DNA of 8,900 nucleotides from Bacillota bacterium (GTDB lineage: Bacteria; Bacillota; Sulfobacillia; JAJZYS01; JAJYTV01): NCBI GenBank assembly GCA_021806845.1, contig JAKAPV010000117.1, forward strand, positions 1-8,900, in the 5' to 3' direction. Positions within the stretch are counted from its first letter, which is position 1, and every line of letters starts with the position of its first letter. The position numbers and the translations under genes were made by a program. The notes under the pieces are model-generated. The model had not been told where the DNA came from, searched no databases, and saw nothing but the letters and a program-made list of their open reading frames with translations. Below, one piece after another: positions 1-5,269 of this stretch.

Positions 1-10
1 CCTAAAAAAA

Positions 11-20
11 GATTGTACAA
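11..20. promoter_or_regulatory. TTGTACAA palindrome and possible leftward -10
   Basis: TTGTACAA (13-20) is a perfect 8-bp palindrome. GATTGT (11-16) is also the reverse complement of ACAATC (51-56), which overlaps the rightward -10. On the minus strand, 17 to 12 reads TACAAT, a 5 of 6 match to a -10 box. The best -35 at a suitable distance, CTGTTT (40 to 35), is poor. A divergent leftward promoter, as in a lysogeny switch, is possible, but its gene would lie outside the window. Confidence 0.3.
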
Positions 21-25
21 AAGGC

Positions 26-55
26 TTGACTCGCAAACAGAATGTTTGGCACAAT
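26..55 (+). promoter_or_regulatory. Sigma70-type promoter for the operon
   Basis: A -35 box TTGACT (26-31; 5 of 6 consensus bases) is followed after 18 bp by CACAAT (50-55; 4 of 6). An A-rich tract lies just upstream (4-10). It is the only good promoter-like pair noticed, and it sits directly before the first gene of a tightly packed operon. A start point near 62 would give a short leader carrying the GGGAGGAGGT ribosome site (70-79). The spacer contains a palindrome, so repressor control is likely. Confidence 0.65.
34..48. promoter_or_regulatory. Operator-like palindrome in the promoter spacer
   Basis: CAAACAgaaTGTTTG is a perfect 6-bp inverted repeat with a 3-bp centre, lying between the -35 and -10 boxes. 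A repressor bound here would block RNA polymerase. A related but imperfect site begins at 57 with the same eight bases, CAAACAGA, offset by 23 bp (about two helical turns). The XRE protein encoded just downstream is the obvious candidate ligand, which is inference. Confidence 0.55.
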
Positions 56-56
56 C

Positions 57-71
57 CAAACAGAGCGTTGG
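57..71. promoter_or_regulatory. Second, imperfect operator-like site
   Basis: CAAACAGAGCGTTGG repeats the first eight bases of the spacer palindrome and ends in a weaker GTTGG half. It lies over the expected transcription start and just before the ribosome site. Two such sites 23 bp apart resemble the tandem operators of phage repressors, but the right half is poorly conserved. Confidence 0.35.
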
Positions 72-88
72 GAGGAGGTAGATAGCAG

Positions 89-295
89 ATGACGTTGACT
101 CAGGCGCTGGAGCGGGCCGATCTCACGAAGGCGCAGCTTGCGCGCCTGGTCGGACTCAAGAGCGGCGAGGCGATCCGTCACTACGAAACCGGTCGCAGGT
201 CGCCGCCTGGCTGGCGTGTGCGTCAGATCGAGGAGGCGCTCGGAGTGCCGCCCGGCTCCATCGATTGGCCGCGACCCGAAGGCGAGAGCGCGTGA
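89..295 (+). CDS. Small XRE-family helix-turn-helix regulator (Cro-like)
   Basis: A 68-residue protein that is almost entirely one helix-turn-helix domain. The segment LTKAQLARLVGLKSGEAIRH (residues 12-31) has the XRE pattern, and YETGRRSPP (32-40) matches the usual loop after the recognition helix. The start is ATG, with GGGAGGAGGT (70-79) nine bases upstream. It is the first gene after the promoter, and the palindromes at 13-20, 34-48 and 57-71 are its likely operators. By position and size it resembles a Cro-type early repressor that limits its own operon. It lacks the C-terminal dimerization/peptidase domain of CI-type repressors. The exact DNA target cannot be read from the sequence. A non-repressor XRE role, such as excisionase-like or activator, cannot be excluded. 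Confidence 0.85.
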   Translation: MTLTQALERADLTKAQLARLVGLKSGEAIRHYETGRRSPPGWRVRQIEEALGVPPGSIDWPRPEGESA

Positions 296-337
296 CAAGC
301 CCCAGGTGCATAGGCCGGGAGTAAGGGAGGAGTCGCG

Positions 338-520
338 ATGGAGGCAACGACGATCGTCGTCGAGGGGCGCAGGGCCACTGAGCTGCGGCGCGTTTTGCGC
401 GACATCGACGCGCGCCTGCGCCGCGATGGCCTCGGCTACCTGTTTGCGGACAACCCGAACGTAACGGCCACTGGGGCGGCCGCGCAACCTGCAGATTGCG
501 GAAAGGGAGGACGCGATTGA
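338..520 (+). CDS. Hypothetical protein, 60 aa
   Basis: I do not recognise this protein. It has 60 residues, with an N-terminal strand-like segment (TTIVVEGRR), an Arg-rich helical stretch (residues 13-30) and a small-residue-rich C-terminus ending GKGGRD. It has an ATG start with a good ribosome site (AAGGGAGGAG, 323-332). Its stop (518-520) overlaps the TTG start of the next gene as TTGA. The final codons also contain that gene's ribosome site, so the C-terminal GKGGRD may be shaped by it. A 42-nt gap separates it from the XRE gene. Tight coupling and a proper ribosome site support a real gene. No function can be assigned. Confidence 0.6.
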   Translation: MEATTIVVEGRRATELRRVLRDIDARLRRDGLGYLFADNPNVTATGAAAQPADCGKGGRD

Positions 521-840
521 CTGACAAAAGCAGCGCCGCCGTGCGAGCACACGACGGCGCAAGGGACAAGCCCACCATCACTCTAGCCCAGGAATGGACG
601 GATCGCAACGCGCCGCTGCGCACGGCAGCCAAGCTCGCGACGGAACGGCATGACGTGATCCGCCGTCTCGCAATGGCCTCCGACATCGCCGTCACCACGC
701 TCGAGCAGCGCGGGATGGCACAGGCACCGGCCGAGGCGCTGGTGCTCGCGTTCCTCACACATCTCGTGGGCGACGCGCAGAGCGTCGATACGCTGCTGCG
801 TAGCCTGTACATCTGGCTAACCGAGGAGGGTTCGCATTGA
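517..840 (+). CDS. Hypothetical helical protein, 107 aa
   Basis: An unrecognised protein of 107 residues, mostly predicted helix by composition: an Ala/Arg-rich middle and a hydrophobic stretch near residues 73-83 (ALVLAFLTHLV). There is no clear catalytic or metal-binding motif. The TTG at 517 is chosen because AAAGGGAGG (502-510) lies six bases before it and it overlaps the preceding stop as TTGA. A TTG at 496 in the same frame has no such site. Its own stop (838-840) again forms TTGA with the next start. It lies between the regulator and the Gam-like gene, a usual place for small early phage proteins, some of which modify the host. That role is speculative here. Confidence 0.65.
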   Translation: MTDKSSAAVRAHDGARDKPTITLAQEWTDRNAPLRTAAKLATERHDVIRRLAMASDIAVTTLEQRGMAQAPAEALVLAFLTHLVGDAQSVDTLLRSLYIWLTEEGSH

Positions 841-1442
841 GCCAAGCGGAGGAATCGCTGCGCGACTTCCTGGACCAGGAGGACCCCGCAGCGCAAGAGA
901 TCCCGAACGACTTCGAGATCGAGGCGCTGCAAGCGGCGCAGGAACTCAATCTGGAGCACGACATTCACGCACCCCACGCCCACGGCTGGCACGTCACCGA
1001 CACGGACAGCGCCATTTGGGCCATGCGCAAGATCCAGGAGCGCCGCGGCGAGCTCGACGAGATCGAGGCCGTCTACCAGCGCCAGATCCAGCAGATGAAC
1101 CTGTGGCGCGAGACGGAGCAGGCGCGTCTCCTGCGCTCCATCACTTACTTCGAAGGGCGCCTCACCGAGTACCACCAGCTGAAGCTGGACGAGGACCCCA
1201 CCAAGAAGACGATCAAGCTGCCGAACGGCGAGTTGACATGCCGCAAGCTGCCCGACCGCATCGAGGTCGCCGAGACTGCGATCGAGGGGCTGCCGGAGCA
1301 GTTTTTGCGCGTAAAGGTCGAGCCCAAGAAGACCGAACTGCTCAAGCACATCAAGGACACCGGCGAGCTGTTCGACGGCGTCAGCGTCATCCCCGGCGAT
1401 CTGAAGTTCACGGTCAAGCCGGTGGTCAACGGCGATGAGTAG
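837..1442 (+). CDS. Gam-like host-nuclease inhibitor
   Basis: This 201-residue protein has the layout of the phage Gam / siphovirus Gp157 group. An acidic N-terminus (1-40) is followed by a long helical, coiled-coil-prone region (55-115, including IWAMRKIQERRGELDEIEAV). A beta segment KTIKLPNGELTCRKLPDRIE (124-143) comes next, then LPEQFLRVKVEPKKTELLKH (152-171). Mu Gam binds the ends of double-stranded DNA and shields them from host exonucleases such as RecBCD; Gp157 is linked to protection from phage-directed host factors. The start is TTG, with GAGGAGGG (823-830) upstream and TTGA overlap with the previous stop. Its stop overlaps the ATPase start by 8 nt, placing it directly before a recombination ATPase and SSB. 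Family assignment rests on pattern recognition; Gam versus Gp157 is not resolved. Confidence 0.75.
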   Translation: MSQAEESLRDFLDQEDPAAQEIPNDFEIEALQAAQELNLEHDIHAPHAHGWHVTDTDSAIWAMRKIQERRGELDEIEAVYQRQIQQMNLWRETEQARLLRSITYFEGRLTEYHQLKLDEDPTKKTIKLPNGELTCRKLPDRIEVAETAIEGLPEQFLRVKVEPKKTELLKHIKDTGELFDGVSVIPGDLKFTVKPVVNGDE

Positions 1443-2514
1443 GGCGACGCCGATCACCTTCAAGAAGGCTGTCAAGGAGCAACTGAAGTTGCGGCTCGCG
1501 ATCGACGGACCGTCTGGCGCCGGCAAGACCTTCACGTCGCTCATCGCCGCAACTGCCATCGGCGGCCGCATCCTCGTCATCGACAGCGAGCGTGGTAAGT
1601 CCCGGCTCTACGCCGACAAGTTCAACTTCGACATCTACGAGCTCGAGGACTTCGCGCCGGCGACCTACGTCAAGGTGATCCACGCCGCGGAGGCGGCCGG
1701 CTACGACGTGATCGTGATCGACTCCCTGTCACATGCGTGGTCTGGCAAGGGCGGCGCTCTGGAGATGGTCGACAACGCCGCTGCGCGTTCGCAATCGAGG
1801 AACTCCTACACCGCCTGGCGTGAGGTCACGCCTCAGCACAACGCCATGGTGGACGCGATGCTGATGTCCCCGGCCCACATCATCGTGACGATGCGCACCA
1901 AGACGGAGTACGTGCTCGAGGAGGACGACAAGGGCAAGAAAGTGCCACGCAAGATCGGCATGGCGCCCATCCAGCGGGACGGCCTCGAGTACGAATTCGA
2001 CGTGGTCGGTGACATGGACCATGAGAAGCGGTTCATCGTCAGCAAGACGCGCTACGACGCAATCGACGGTGCGGTCGTGAAGAAGCCCGACGCCAAGTGG
2101 TTCGGGCAGATCGTCGCATGGCTCAACGACGGGAGCACGCCATCAGCCGCGCCAGAAGCGGAAACGACCGCCGCGGCTGCCCCCGCCGCTACCACTTCTG
2201 CGCCGGCGGCCGCAGGTCGACAGGACCGCCGCGTGGCCGCCAAGGACGCTCAGGATCTCGGCGAGGCCAAGGCGCGCGTGCTGCGCCTACTTGCTAGCAA
2301 GTTCGGCGACGACAAGCCAGCGAAGGCGCTCGCGATCAAGACATGGCTGGGCGCTGAGAAGCCGTGGAAGGATCTCACGCTCGACGACGTGCTCAAGATC
2401 GAGTCCAACCTCATGCTGCCGTCGGAGGACCCTGCGGGGCAGACGATCGACGGCACGGCTGAGCATGTGCCCGACGACGAAGCGCCGCCGTGGCCGGAGG
2501 AGGAGTCGATTTGA
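1435..2514 (+). CDS. Sak4/AAA_24-type phage P-loop ATPase
   Basis: A 359-residue RecA-fold ATPase. Walker A is GPSGAGKT (25-32), ILVIDSERG (46-54) forms the second core strand, and Walker B is VIVIDSLSHAW (92-102). SPAHIIVTMRTKTEY resembles the next core strand and sensor region. This is the pattern of phage nucleotide-binding proteins of the Sak4 type, which act with SSB in single-strand annealing and recombination. An Ala/Pro/Thr-rich linker (about 236-262) leads to a small helical C-terminal domain (about 265-330). The acidic tail ends EAPPWPEEESI. The ATG starts 8 nt inside the Gam-like gene with little ribosome site, implying translational coupling. The stop overlaps the ssb start. The Trp-Pro acidic tail resembles the tails of the SSB and DnaB encoded nearby. 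Its codons also form the ssb ribosome site, so part of the acidity may be forced. Confidence 0.85.
   Translation: MSRATPITFKKAVKEQLKLRLAIDGPSGAGKTFTSLIAATAIGGRILVIDSERGKSRLYADKFNFDIYELEDFAPATYVKVIHAAEAAGYDVIVIDSLSHAWSGKGGALEMVDNAAARSQSRNSYTAWREVTPQHNAMVDAMLMSPAHIIVTMRTKTEYVLEEDDKGKKVPRKIGMAPIQRDGLEYEFDVVGDMDHEKRFIVSKTRYDAIDGAVVKKPDAKWFGQIVAWLNDGSTPSAAPEAETTAAAAPAATTSAPAAAGRQDRRVAAKDAQDLGEAKARVLRLLASKFGDDKPAKALAIKTWLGAEKPWKDLTLDDVLKIESNLMLPSEDPAGQTIDGTAEHVPDDEAPPWPEEESI
2496..2505 (+). promoter_or_regulatory. Ribosome site that sets the ssb start
   Basis: GGAGGAGGAG lies inside the end of the ATPase gene, where it encodes its Glu-rich tail. It sits five bases before TTG 2511. It favours this TTG over the in-frame GTG at 2490, which would add seven residues that do not belong to an SSB. 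Confidence 0.75.
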
Positions 2515-2912
2515 ACGTCAACAGCATCGTGATCGTCGGACGTCTCGCCAAGGAGCCGGAGATGCGCTACAGCACTGCAGGCAAGGCGAGTTGCAAGATG
2601 ACCGTCGCCGTGGACAAGCCCTGGCACAAGGACGGCGAGCCGTCCGCCGATTTCTTCGAGGTCCGCACGTTCGGCAAGCAGGCAGAGACGTCGGCGCAAA
2701 ACCTCGTCAAAGGGCAGGAGGTCGGCATCCAGGGACGCATGGAGTCGCGCACCTACGAAGCCCAGGACGGCACGCGCAAGAAGGTATGGGAGCTCGTCGG
2801 GCTGCACGTCGATTTCGGCTCGAAGCCGCGCAACCAGGGCCAGTCGCAAGCGCAGCACCAGGAGAGCGGGGGTGGCGACGGCGATGACTGGCCGGAAGAG
2901 GACCCGTATTGA
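2511..2912 (+). CDS. ssb: Single-stranded DNA-binding protein
   Basis: A 133-residue SSB. The OB fold covers residues 1-103: MNVNSIVIVGRLAKEPEMRY at the start, then FFEVRTFGKQAETSAQNLVK and VGIQGRMESRTYE, all close to bacterial and phage SSB. A Gln/Gly-rich linker (about 104-124) leads to the acidic tip GDDWPEEDPY. This tip plays the part of the usual DDDIPF peptide that recruits repair and replication proteins, but has Tyr instead of the final Phe and an inserted Trp-Pro. It coats single strands during phage replication and probably partners the upstream ATPase. TTG 2511 is chosen because of the strong ribosome site and the TTGA overlap with the upstream stop. A small membrane-peptide gene begins inside its last 29 nt. 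Confidence 0.93.
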   Translation: MNVNSIVIVGRLAKEPEMRYSTAGKASCKMTVAVDKPWHKDGEPSADFFEVRTFGKQAETSAQNLVKGQEVGIQGRMESRTYEAQDGTRKKVWELVGLHVDFGSKPRNQGQSQAQHQESGGGDGDDWPEEDPY

Positions 2913-2994
2913 CGCTGACCGCCTCTGGCAGCGCGTCTGGACGCTCTCGCTGATCGTCGTCGCGGTCCTGCTGTGGCGTGGGGTGATCCGGTGA
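2884..2994 (+). CDS. Small one-helix membrane peptide, 36 aa
   Basis: This 36-residue reading frame fills the only space between ssb and the next gene. The N-terminus is strongly basic (MTGRKRTRIDADR), followed by one hydrophobic segment, VWTLSLIVVAVLLW (18-31), and a short basic end. By the positive-inside rule the N-terminus would face the cytoplasm. Its stop (2992-2994) overlaps the next gene's start as GTGA, the junction type seen throughout this operon, which supports a real gene. The start is less certain. ATG 2884 overlaps ssb by 29 nt and has only a G-rich stretch upstream; an ATT at 2908 follows GGAAGAGGA. No family is recognised. A holin, toxin-like or superinfection role is possible, but nothing shows it. 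Confidence 0.5.
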   Translation: MTGRKRTRIDADRLWQRVWTLSLIVVAVLLWRGVIR

Positions 2995-3212
2995 CGCCGG
3001 CACAGCGCCAGGCCGTGGACACGGCATCACAGCTTTCGCGGCGCGCCAACCAGCTGGCGGCGCTGCTCGACAGCGCACACGACCTCGGCAAGCCCAAGCT
3101 GGCGATCTACGACGAGTACCTCGTGCAGATGCAAGGCGACATCAACCAGCTGCGCGTGCTGCGCAAGGCACTCGGCCACGAACACAGGATGAGGGAGGTC
3201 GGAATGCTTTGA
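2991..3212 (+). CDS. Hypothetical helical protein, 73 aa
   Basis: An unrecognised 73-residue protein, probably all helix: residues 1-28 (MTPAQRQAVDTASQLSRRAN and onward) and 35-66 are amphipathic and could form a helical hairpin. GTG 2991 is preferred because it forms GTGA with the stop of the membrane peptide. An in-frame ATG at 2973 would instead overlap that peptide by more. Its ribosome site is weak (GGGGTG, 2980-2985), consistent with coupling to the gene before. Its last codons include the ribosome site for the next gene, and its stop forms TTGA with that start. No active-site pattern is seen. Confidence 0.55.
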   Translation: MTPAQRQAVDTASQLSRRANQLAALLDSAHDLGKPKLAIYDEYLVQMQGDINQLRVLRKALGHEHRMREVGML

Positions 3213-3976
3213 GCCAGGAGACAACCGGCTACAAGGTCGTACGCGAGAACTGGACCGACTGCCACAGCGGGAAGCTGCGGTACGCAGTCGGCGAGACAGC
3301 ATCTGTACCGAACGCTGATCCCGGTTCCAACGCGTGCGGCGTCGGGTTACATGCTGCACATCGGCTTCTGGACGTCCTTAGCTACCGCAACACCCAGTGG
3401 CCTGTGCACGTTTTGCGCGTCGCAGGCGTACCAATCGCAACCGACGGCGACAAGTTCCGTTGCAGCTCGCTCGCTGTGATCGAGGAACTGCCGCTGCACA
3501 CGGCGTTCGGCCCGAACGGCGAGAAGGTCGTCAAGCTACTCGAAGACCTGAAGACCTTCCCTTGGTTCGCACCGCCTGAGCTCGTGCGCCCCGCGGTCAA
3601 AATGCACGTTGCAGAGCATCTGGAACGCCTCTCCCGCTACGGTTCGCCGAAGGCGGCTCCTGTGCGGTTCGTGACCGATTTGGCCGCTACCTGGGCCGCT
3701 ACCAGGGACGCTGCCTGGGACGCTGCCAGGGCCGCTACCAGGGACGCTGCCTGGGACGCTGCCTGGGACGCTGCCTGGGCCGCTACCAGGGACGCTGCCT
3801 GGGACGCTGCCTGGGACGCTGCCTGGGCCGCTACCAGGATCATCACCGAGGAAAATCTACCGCCAAACCCCTTCGAGTCGCTCACCGCGATCTGGCGTCT
3901 CGGCTACTGGCCGATCGGGCTCGTGAACGGGGAGTTCGTCGTCTACGAGCCGCCAGTCAAGAAGCGCGATGCGTGA
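3209..3976 (+). CDS. DUF7666-like protein with DAAW/AATR repeats
   Basis: A 255-residue protein in three parts. Residues 1-115 resemble a phage domain of unknown function: GYKVVRENWTDCHSGKLRYA, then a GVGLHAAHRLLDVLSY stretch, then a VHVLRVAGV strand and TDGDKFRCS. I associate this with the DUF7666 type, from memory. Residues 159-210 are 13 tandem tetrapeptides of the form (D/A)A(A/T)(W/R), likely one long helix with Trp/Arg on one face. The C-terminal part, IWRLGYWPIGLVNGEFVVYE (about 227-246), resembles the short end domain often found after such repeats in phage proteins. TTG 3209 has GAGGGAGG (3191-3198) upstream and TTGA overlap. Function is unknown. The repeat number probably varies between relatives because the DNA repeats are nearly exact. 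Confidence 0.75.
   Translation: MSQETTGYKVVRENWTDCHSGKLRYAVGETASVPNADPGSNACGVGLHAAHRLLDVLSYRNTQWPVHVLRVAGVPIATDGDKFRCSSLAVIEELPLHTAFGPNGEKVVKLLEDLKTFPWFAPPELVRPAVKMHVAEHLERLSRYGSPKAAPVRFVTDLAATWAATRDAAWDAARAATRDAAWDAAWDAAWAATRDAAWDAAWDAAWAATRIITEENLPPNPFESLTAIWRLGYWPIGLVNGEFVVYEPPVKKRDA
3683..3838 (+). repeat. 12-bp coding minisatellite, 13 units
   Basis: Thirteen 12-bp units of two main types, GACGCTGCCTGG (DAAW) and GCCGCTACCAGG (AATR), with single-base variants (units 1 and 4). A higher-order 48-bp unit (AATR-DAAW-DAAW-DAAW) occurs twice without a mismatch at 3731-3778 and 3779-3826, followed by one more AATR. As a result, 3731-3790 and 3779-3838 are identical over 60 bp. The identity suggests recent slippage or unequal exchange. 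The units are in frame, so copy changes alter helix length only. Confidence 0.95.
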
Positions 3977-4079
3977 CCTCCCAGCGCTGCTCACCATCGC
4001 CGAGGGCCTGTGGCTCGCACTGGCCCTGTACGCAACGATTATGGGCGCTCTAGCGCCTGCAGGGAGGGCTACAGAGTGA
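3969..4079 (+). CDS. Small one-helix membrane peptide, 36 aa
   Basis: A second 36-residue reading frame placed exactly between two genes. It starts with ATG 8 nt inside the repeat-protein gene and ends as GTGA with the next start (4076). The sequence starts MRDLPALLTIAEG and continues into the hydrophobic run LWLALALYATIMGALA (about 14-29), then a short hydrophilic end. It is predicted as a single membrane-spanning peptide. The ribosome site is weak, as with the other 8-nt overlaps here, so translation is probably coupled. It shows no clear similarity to the peptide at 2884-2994 beyond length and one helix. No function can be given. Confidence 0.5.
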   Translation: MRDLPALLTIAEGLWLALALYATIMGALAPAGRATE

Positions 4080-4294
4080 TCCAGTTCAAGGGAACGATCG
4101 AGGGTGTCAAGGTTCGCCCGGTCAAGAAGGATGGCGTGATCGCCGGCACGACGCTCCAGGTCACGCTGACGGTCGACATGAACGGCGACGTGCTGCGTGC
4201 ACTCGCTGGCGCGGTCGGCCAGGACGTGCGCTTCACGGCGACGGGCGACCCGGTGCTGTTCGACGACAAGAAGCCCGAGCGCGAGGCGTCCTAA
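4076..4294 (+). CDS. Hypothetical beta-rich protein, 72 aa
   Basis: This small protein is unrecognised. Its alternating pattern (IQFKGTIEGVKVRPVKK, then TTLQVTLTVDM, then VRFTATGDPVLF) suggests a small beta barrel or sandwich with one helix (VLRALAGAVG). GTG 4076 is chosen because AGGGAGGG (4061-4068) lies seven bases upstream and it forms GTGA with the stop of the membrane peptide. An in-frame start at 4010 lies inside that peptide and lacks a ribosome site. The tail is charged (DDKKPEREAS). It is followed after 2 nt by the next gene. An OB-like or SH3-like fold would fit, but that is a guess. Confidence 0.6.
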   Translation: MIQFKGTIEGVKVRPVKKDGVIAGTTLQVTLTVDMNGDVLRALAGAVGQDVRFTATGDPVLFDDKKPEREAS

Positions 4295-4296
4295 CC

Positions 4297-4767
4297 ATGC
4301 CGCGCGGAGCCGACGTGCGCCGCCTGAGCGCGGCCGAGACTACCCCGTCTAGCGTTACGCACGACGAGGCTATTCCATTCGCCCGGGAGCTCTGCAGTCT
4401 GCGGAATCTCATGGGCGCCATCGACAACAACGCCGACGAGTGCGAGCCCGAGTTCAGTGACGCGATGGCCTTCCTGCGTCTGAGCGTCGATTCCGTGGCG
4501 CAGGTCTACGTCGCACGGCAACAGCGCGAGATGGAGATCCGCGACCTTGAGGCGCGCATGCCTGCGCTGAGCATCCAGGCGGCGTGTGGAGAGACGCGCG
4601 ACGAGCGCCAGGGCGCGCGTCAGGAACTATTCCGGATCGAGAAGCGCATCCACGAACTGCGCACGCGTCCGATCGCACCCACGAATGGCCACGAGGAGAT
4701 CCGGCGCGACCTATTTCAGCGGCTCGGCTACAAGAATTCCACGACAGAGGAGATGGCATCGGCATGA
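4297..4767 (+). CDS. Hypothetical coiled-coil protein, 156 aa
   Basis: An unrecognised 156-residue protein. Residues 24-60 look helical, and residues 65-130 form a charged helical, coiled-coil-prone region (VARQQREMEIRDLEARM and ELFRIEKRIHELRTRP). There is no metal or nucleotide motif. ATG 4297 follows the previous stop by 2 nt; the ribosome site is only GAGG (4283-4286), so coupling is likely. Its stop overlaps the AbrB-like start as ATGA. Its position just before a DNA-binding regulator could mean joint action, but nothing in the protein shows it. Confidence 0.6.
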   Translation: MPRGADVRRLSAAETTPSSVTHDEAIPFARELCSLRNLMGAIDNNADECEPEFSDAMAFLRLSVDSVAQVYVARQQREMEIRDLEARMPALSIQAACGETRDERQGARQELFRIEKRIHELRTRPIAPTNGHEEIRRDLFQRLGYKNSTTEEMASA

Positions 4768-5027
4768 AGGCAACAGGCATCGTCCGCAAGATCGACGAGC
4801 TCGGGCGCGTGGTGATTCCGAAGGAGATCCGCGACACGCACGGCATCAGCGAGAAGGACGCACTGGAGATCTACGTCGACGGCGAGAGCATCATCCTGAC
4901 CAAGTACCAGCGCGGATGCATCTTCTGCGGCGACCTGGAGCGCAACTTCACCGACATCGGCGGCAAGCAAGTCTGTGGTGCGTGCGCTGAGAAGATCGCC
5001 GATCGGTTCACGCTACAGCCGTTCTGA
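4764..5027 (+). CDS. AbrB-family regulator with C-terminal zinc-ribbon-like part
   Basis: An 87-residue transition-state-regulator-like protein. Residues 1-48 are a classic AbrB swapped-hairpin DNA-binding domain: MKATGIVRKIDELGRVVIPK, then IRDTHGISEKDALEIYVDGE. The C-terminal part carries two Cys pairs, C52-x2-C55 and C71-x2-C74, consistent with a small zinc-binding fold. This architecture is common in Bacillota AbrB proteins. ATG 4764 (ATGA overlap) is preferred over an in-frame upstream start at 4584, since the AbrB domain begins precisely there; GAGGAG (4747-4752) is its ribosome site. AbrB proteins bind many AT-rich sites and repress stationary-phase genes. A phage copy may manipulate host or phage expression, which is inference. 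It could be an acquired host gene. Confidence 0.9.
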   Translation: MKATGIVRKIDELGRVVIPKEIRDTHGISEKDALEIYVDGESIILTKYQRGCIFCGDLERNFTDIGGKQVCGACAEKIADRFTLQPF

Positions 5028-5032
5028 CGGCC

Positions 5033-5254
5033 GTGAACATCGTCATCAAGCGCGCCAGCGAGTTGCAGCCGAACGACTGGCTGAAGGTTGGCTATGGGGT
5101 TTGGTCTCGGGTTACCGAGATCAAGCCCCTCGCGGGCCCGGAAAACGTCGTCTGGTACCGCAACCGCGTCCAGATCTCGACCCGCGAGGGCAGTGCCTAC
5201 ACGCTCCACGTGGACGACGTGGTCGAGGTGCTGCCGCCCGGAGAGACACCGTGA
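5033..5254 (+). CDS. Hypothetical beta-rich protein, 73 aa
   Basis: This 73-residue protein is unrecognised. It is rich in beta-type segments (MNIVIKRASEL, then GVWSRVTEI, VVWYRNRVQIST and YTLHVDDVVEVL), which fits a small SH3-like or similar barrel. ELQPNDWLKV resembles the start of many small barrel domains. The GTG start lies 5 nt after the AbrB stop with no clear ribosome site, so coupling or a different start is possible. It contains an inverted repeat at 5105-5120. A 15-nt gap with a strong ribosome site separates it from the initiator gene. Confidence 0.55.
   Translation: MNIVIKRASELQPNDWLKVGYGVWSRVTEIKPLAGPENVVWYRNRVQISTREGSAYTLHVDDVVEVLPPGETP
5105..5120. repeat. Palindrome TCTCGG-gtta-CCGAGA
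   Basis: A perfect 6-bp inverted repeat with a 4-bp centre, inside the gene before the initiator. It shares GTTACCGA with a second palindrome at 5408-5422, inside the initiator gene. A binding site for a replication or regulatory protein is possible. Chance within coding DNA is not excluded. Confidence 0.35.
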
Positions 5255-5269
5255 GGAGGAGGTAGCGGC

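Noticed and set aside
156..1580. Long minus-strand open frame of 474 codons
   Set aside because: It lies antiparallel to five well-supported + strand genes with good ribosome sites. Its product is Leu/Val/Arg-rich with no recognisable domain, as expected for the reverse of high-GC coding DNA.
2909..2953. TTG-initiated 14-codon frame after ssb
   Set aside because: It has a TTGA junction and a nearby GGAAGAGGA, but the product is only 14 Ser/Gly/Arg-rich residues. The overlapping 36-residue membrane frame fits the next junction better.
3683..3838. Possible CRISPR array
   Set aside because: Units are 12 bp, directly joined, without unique spacers, and stay in frame in a gene.
3637..3885. Minus-strand frame with SLVAAQAASQ repeats
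   Set aside because: This is the reverse reading of the DAAW/AATR repeat, which lacks stops because of its base composition. The + strand reading sits in a gene with a start, ribosome site and flanking domains.
4584..4763. N-terminal extension of the AbrB-like protein
   Set aside because: The added residues are the shifted frame of the preceding gene. The AbrB domain begins exactly at ATG 4764, which also forms the ATGA junction.
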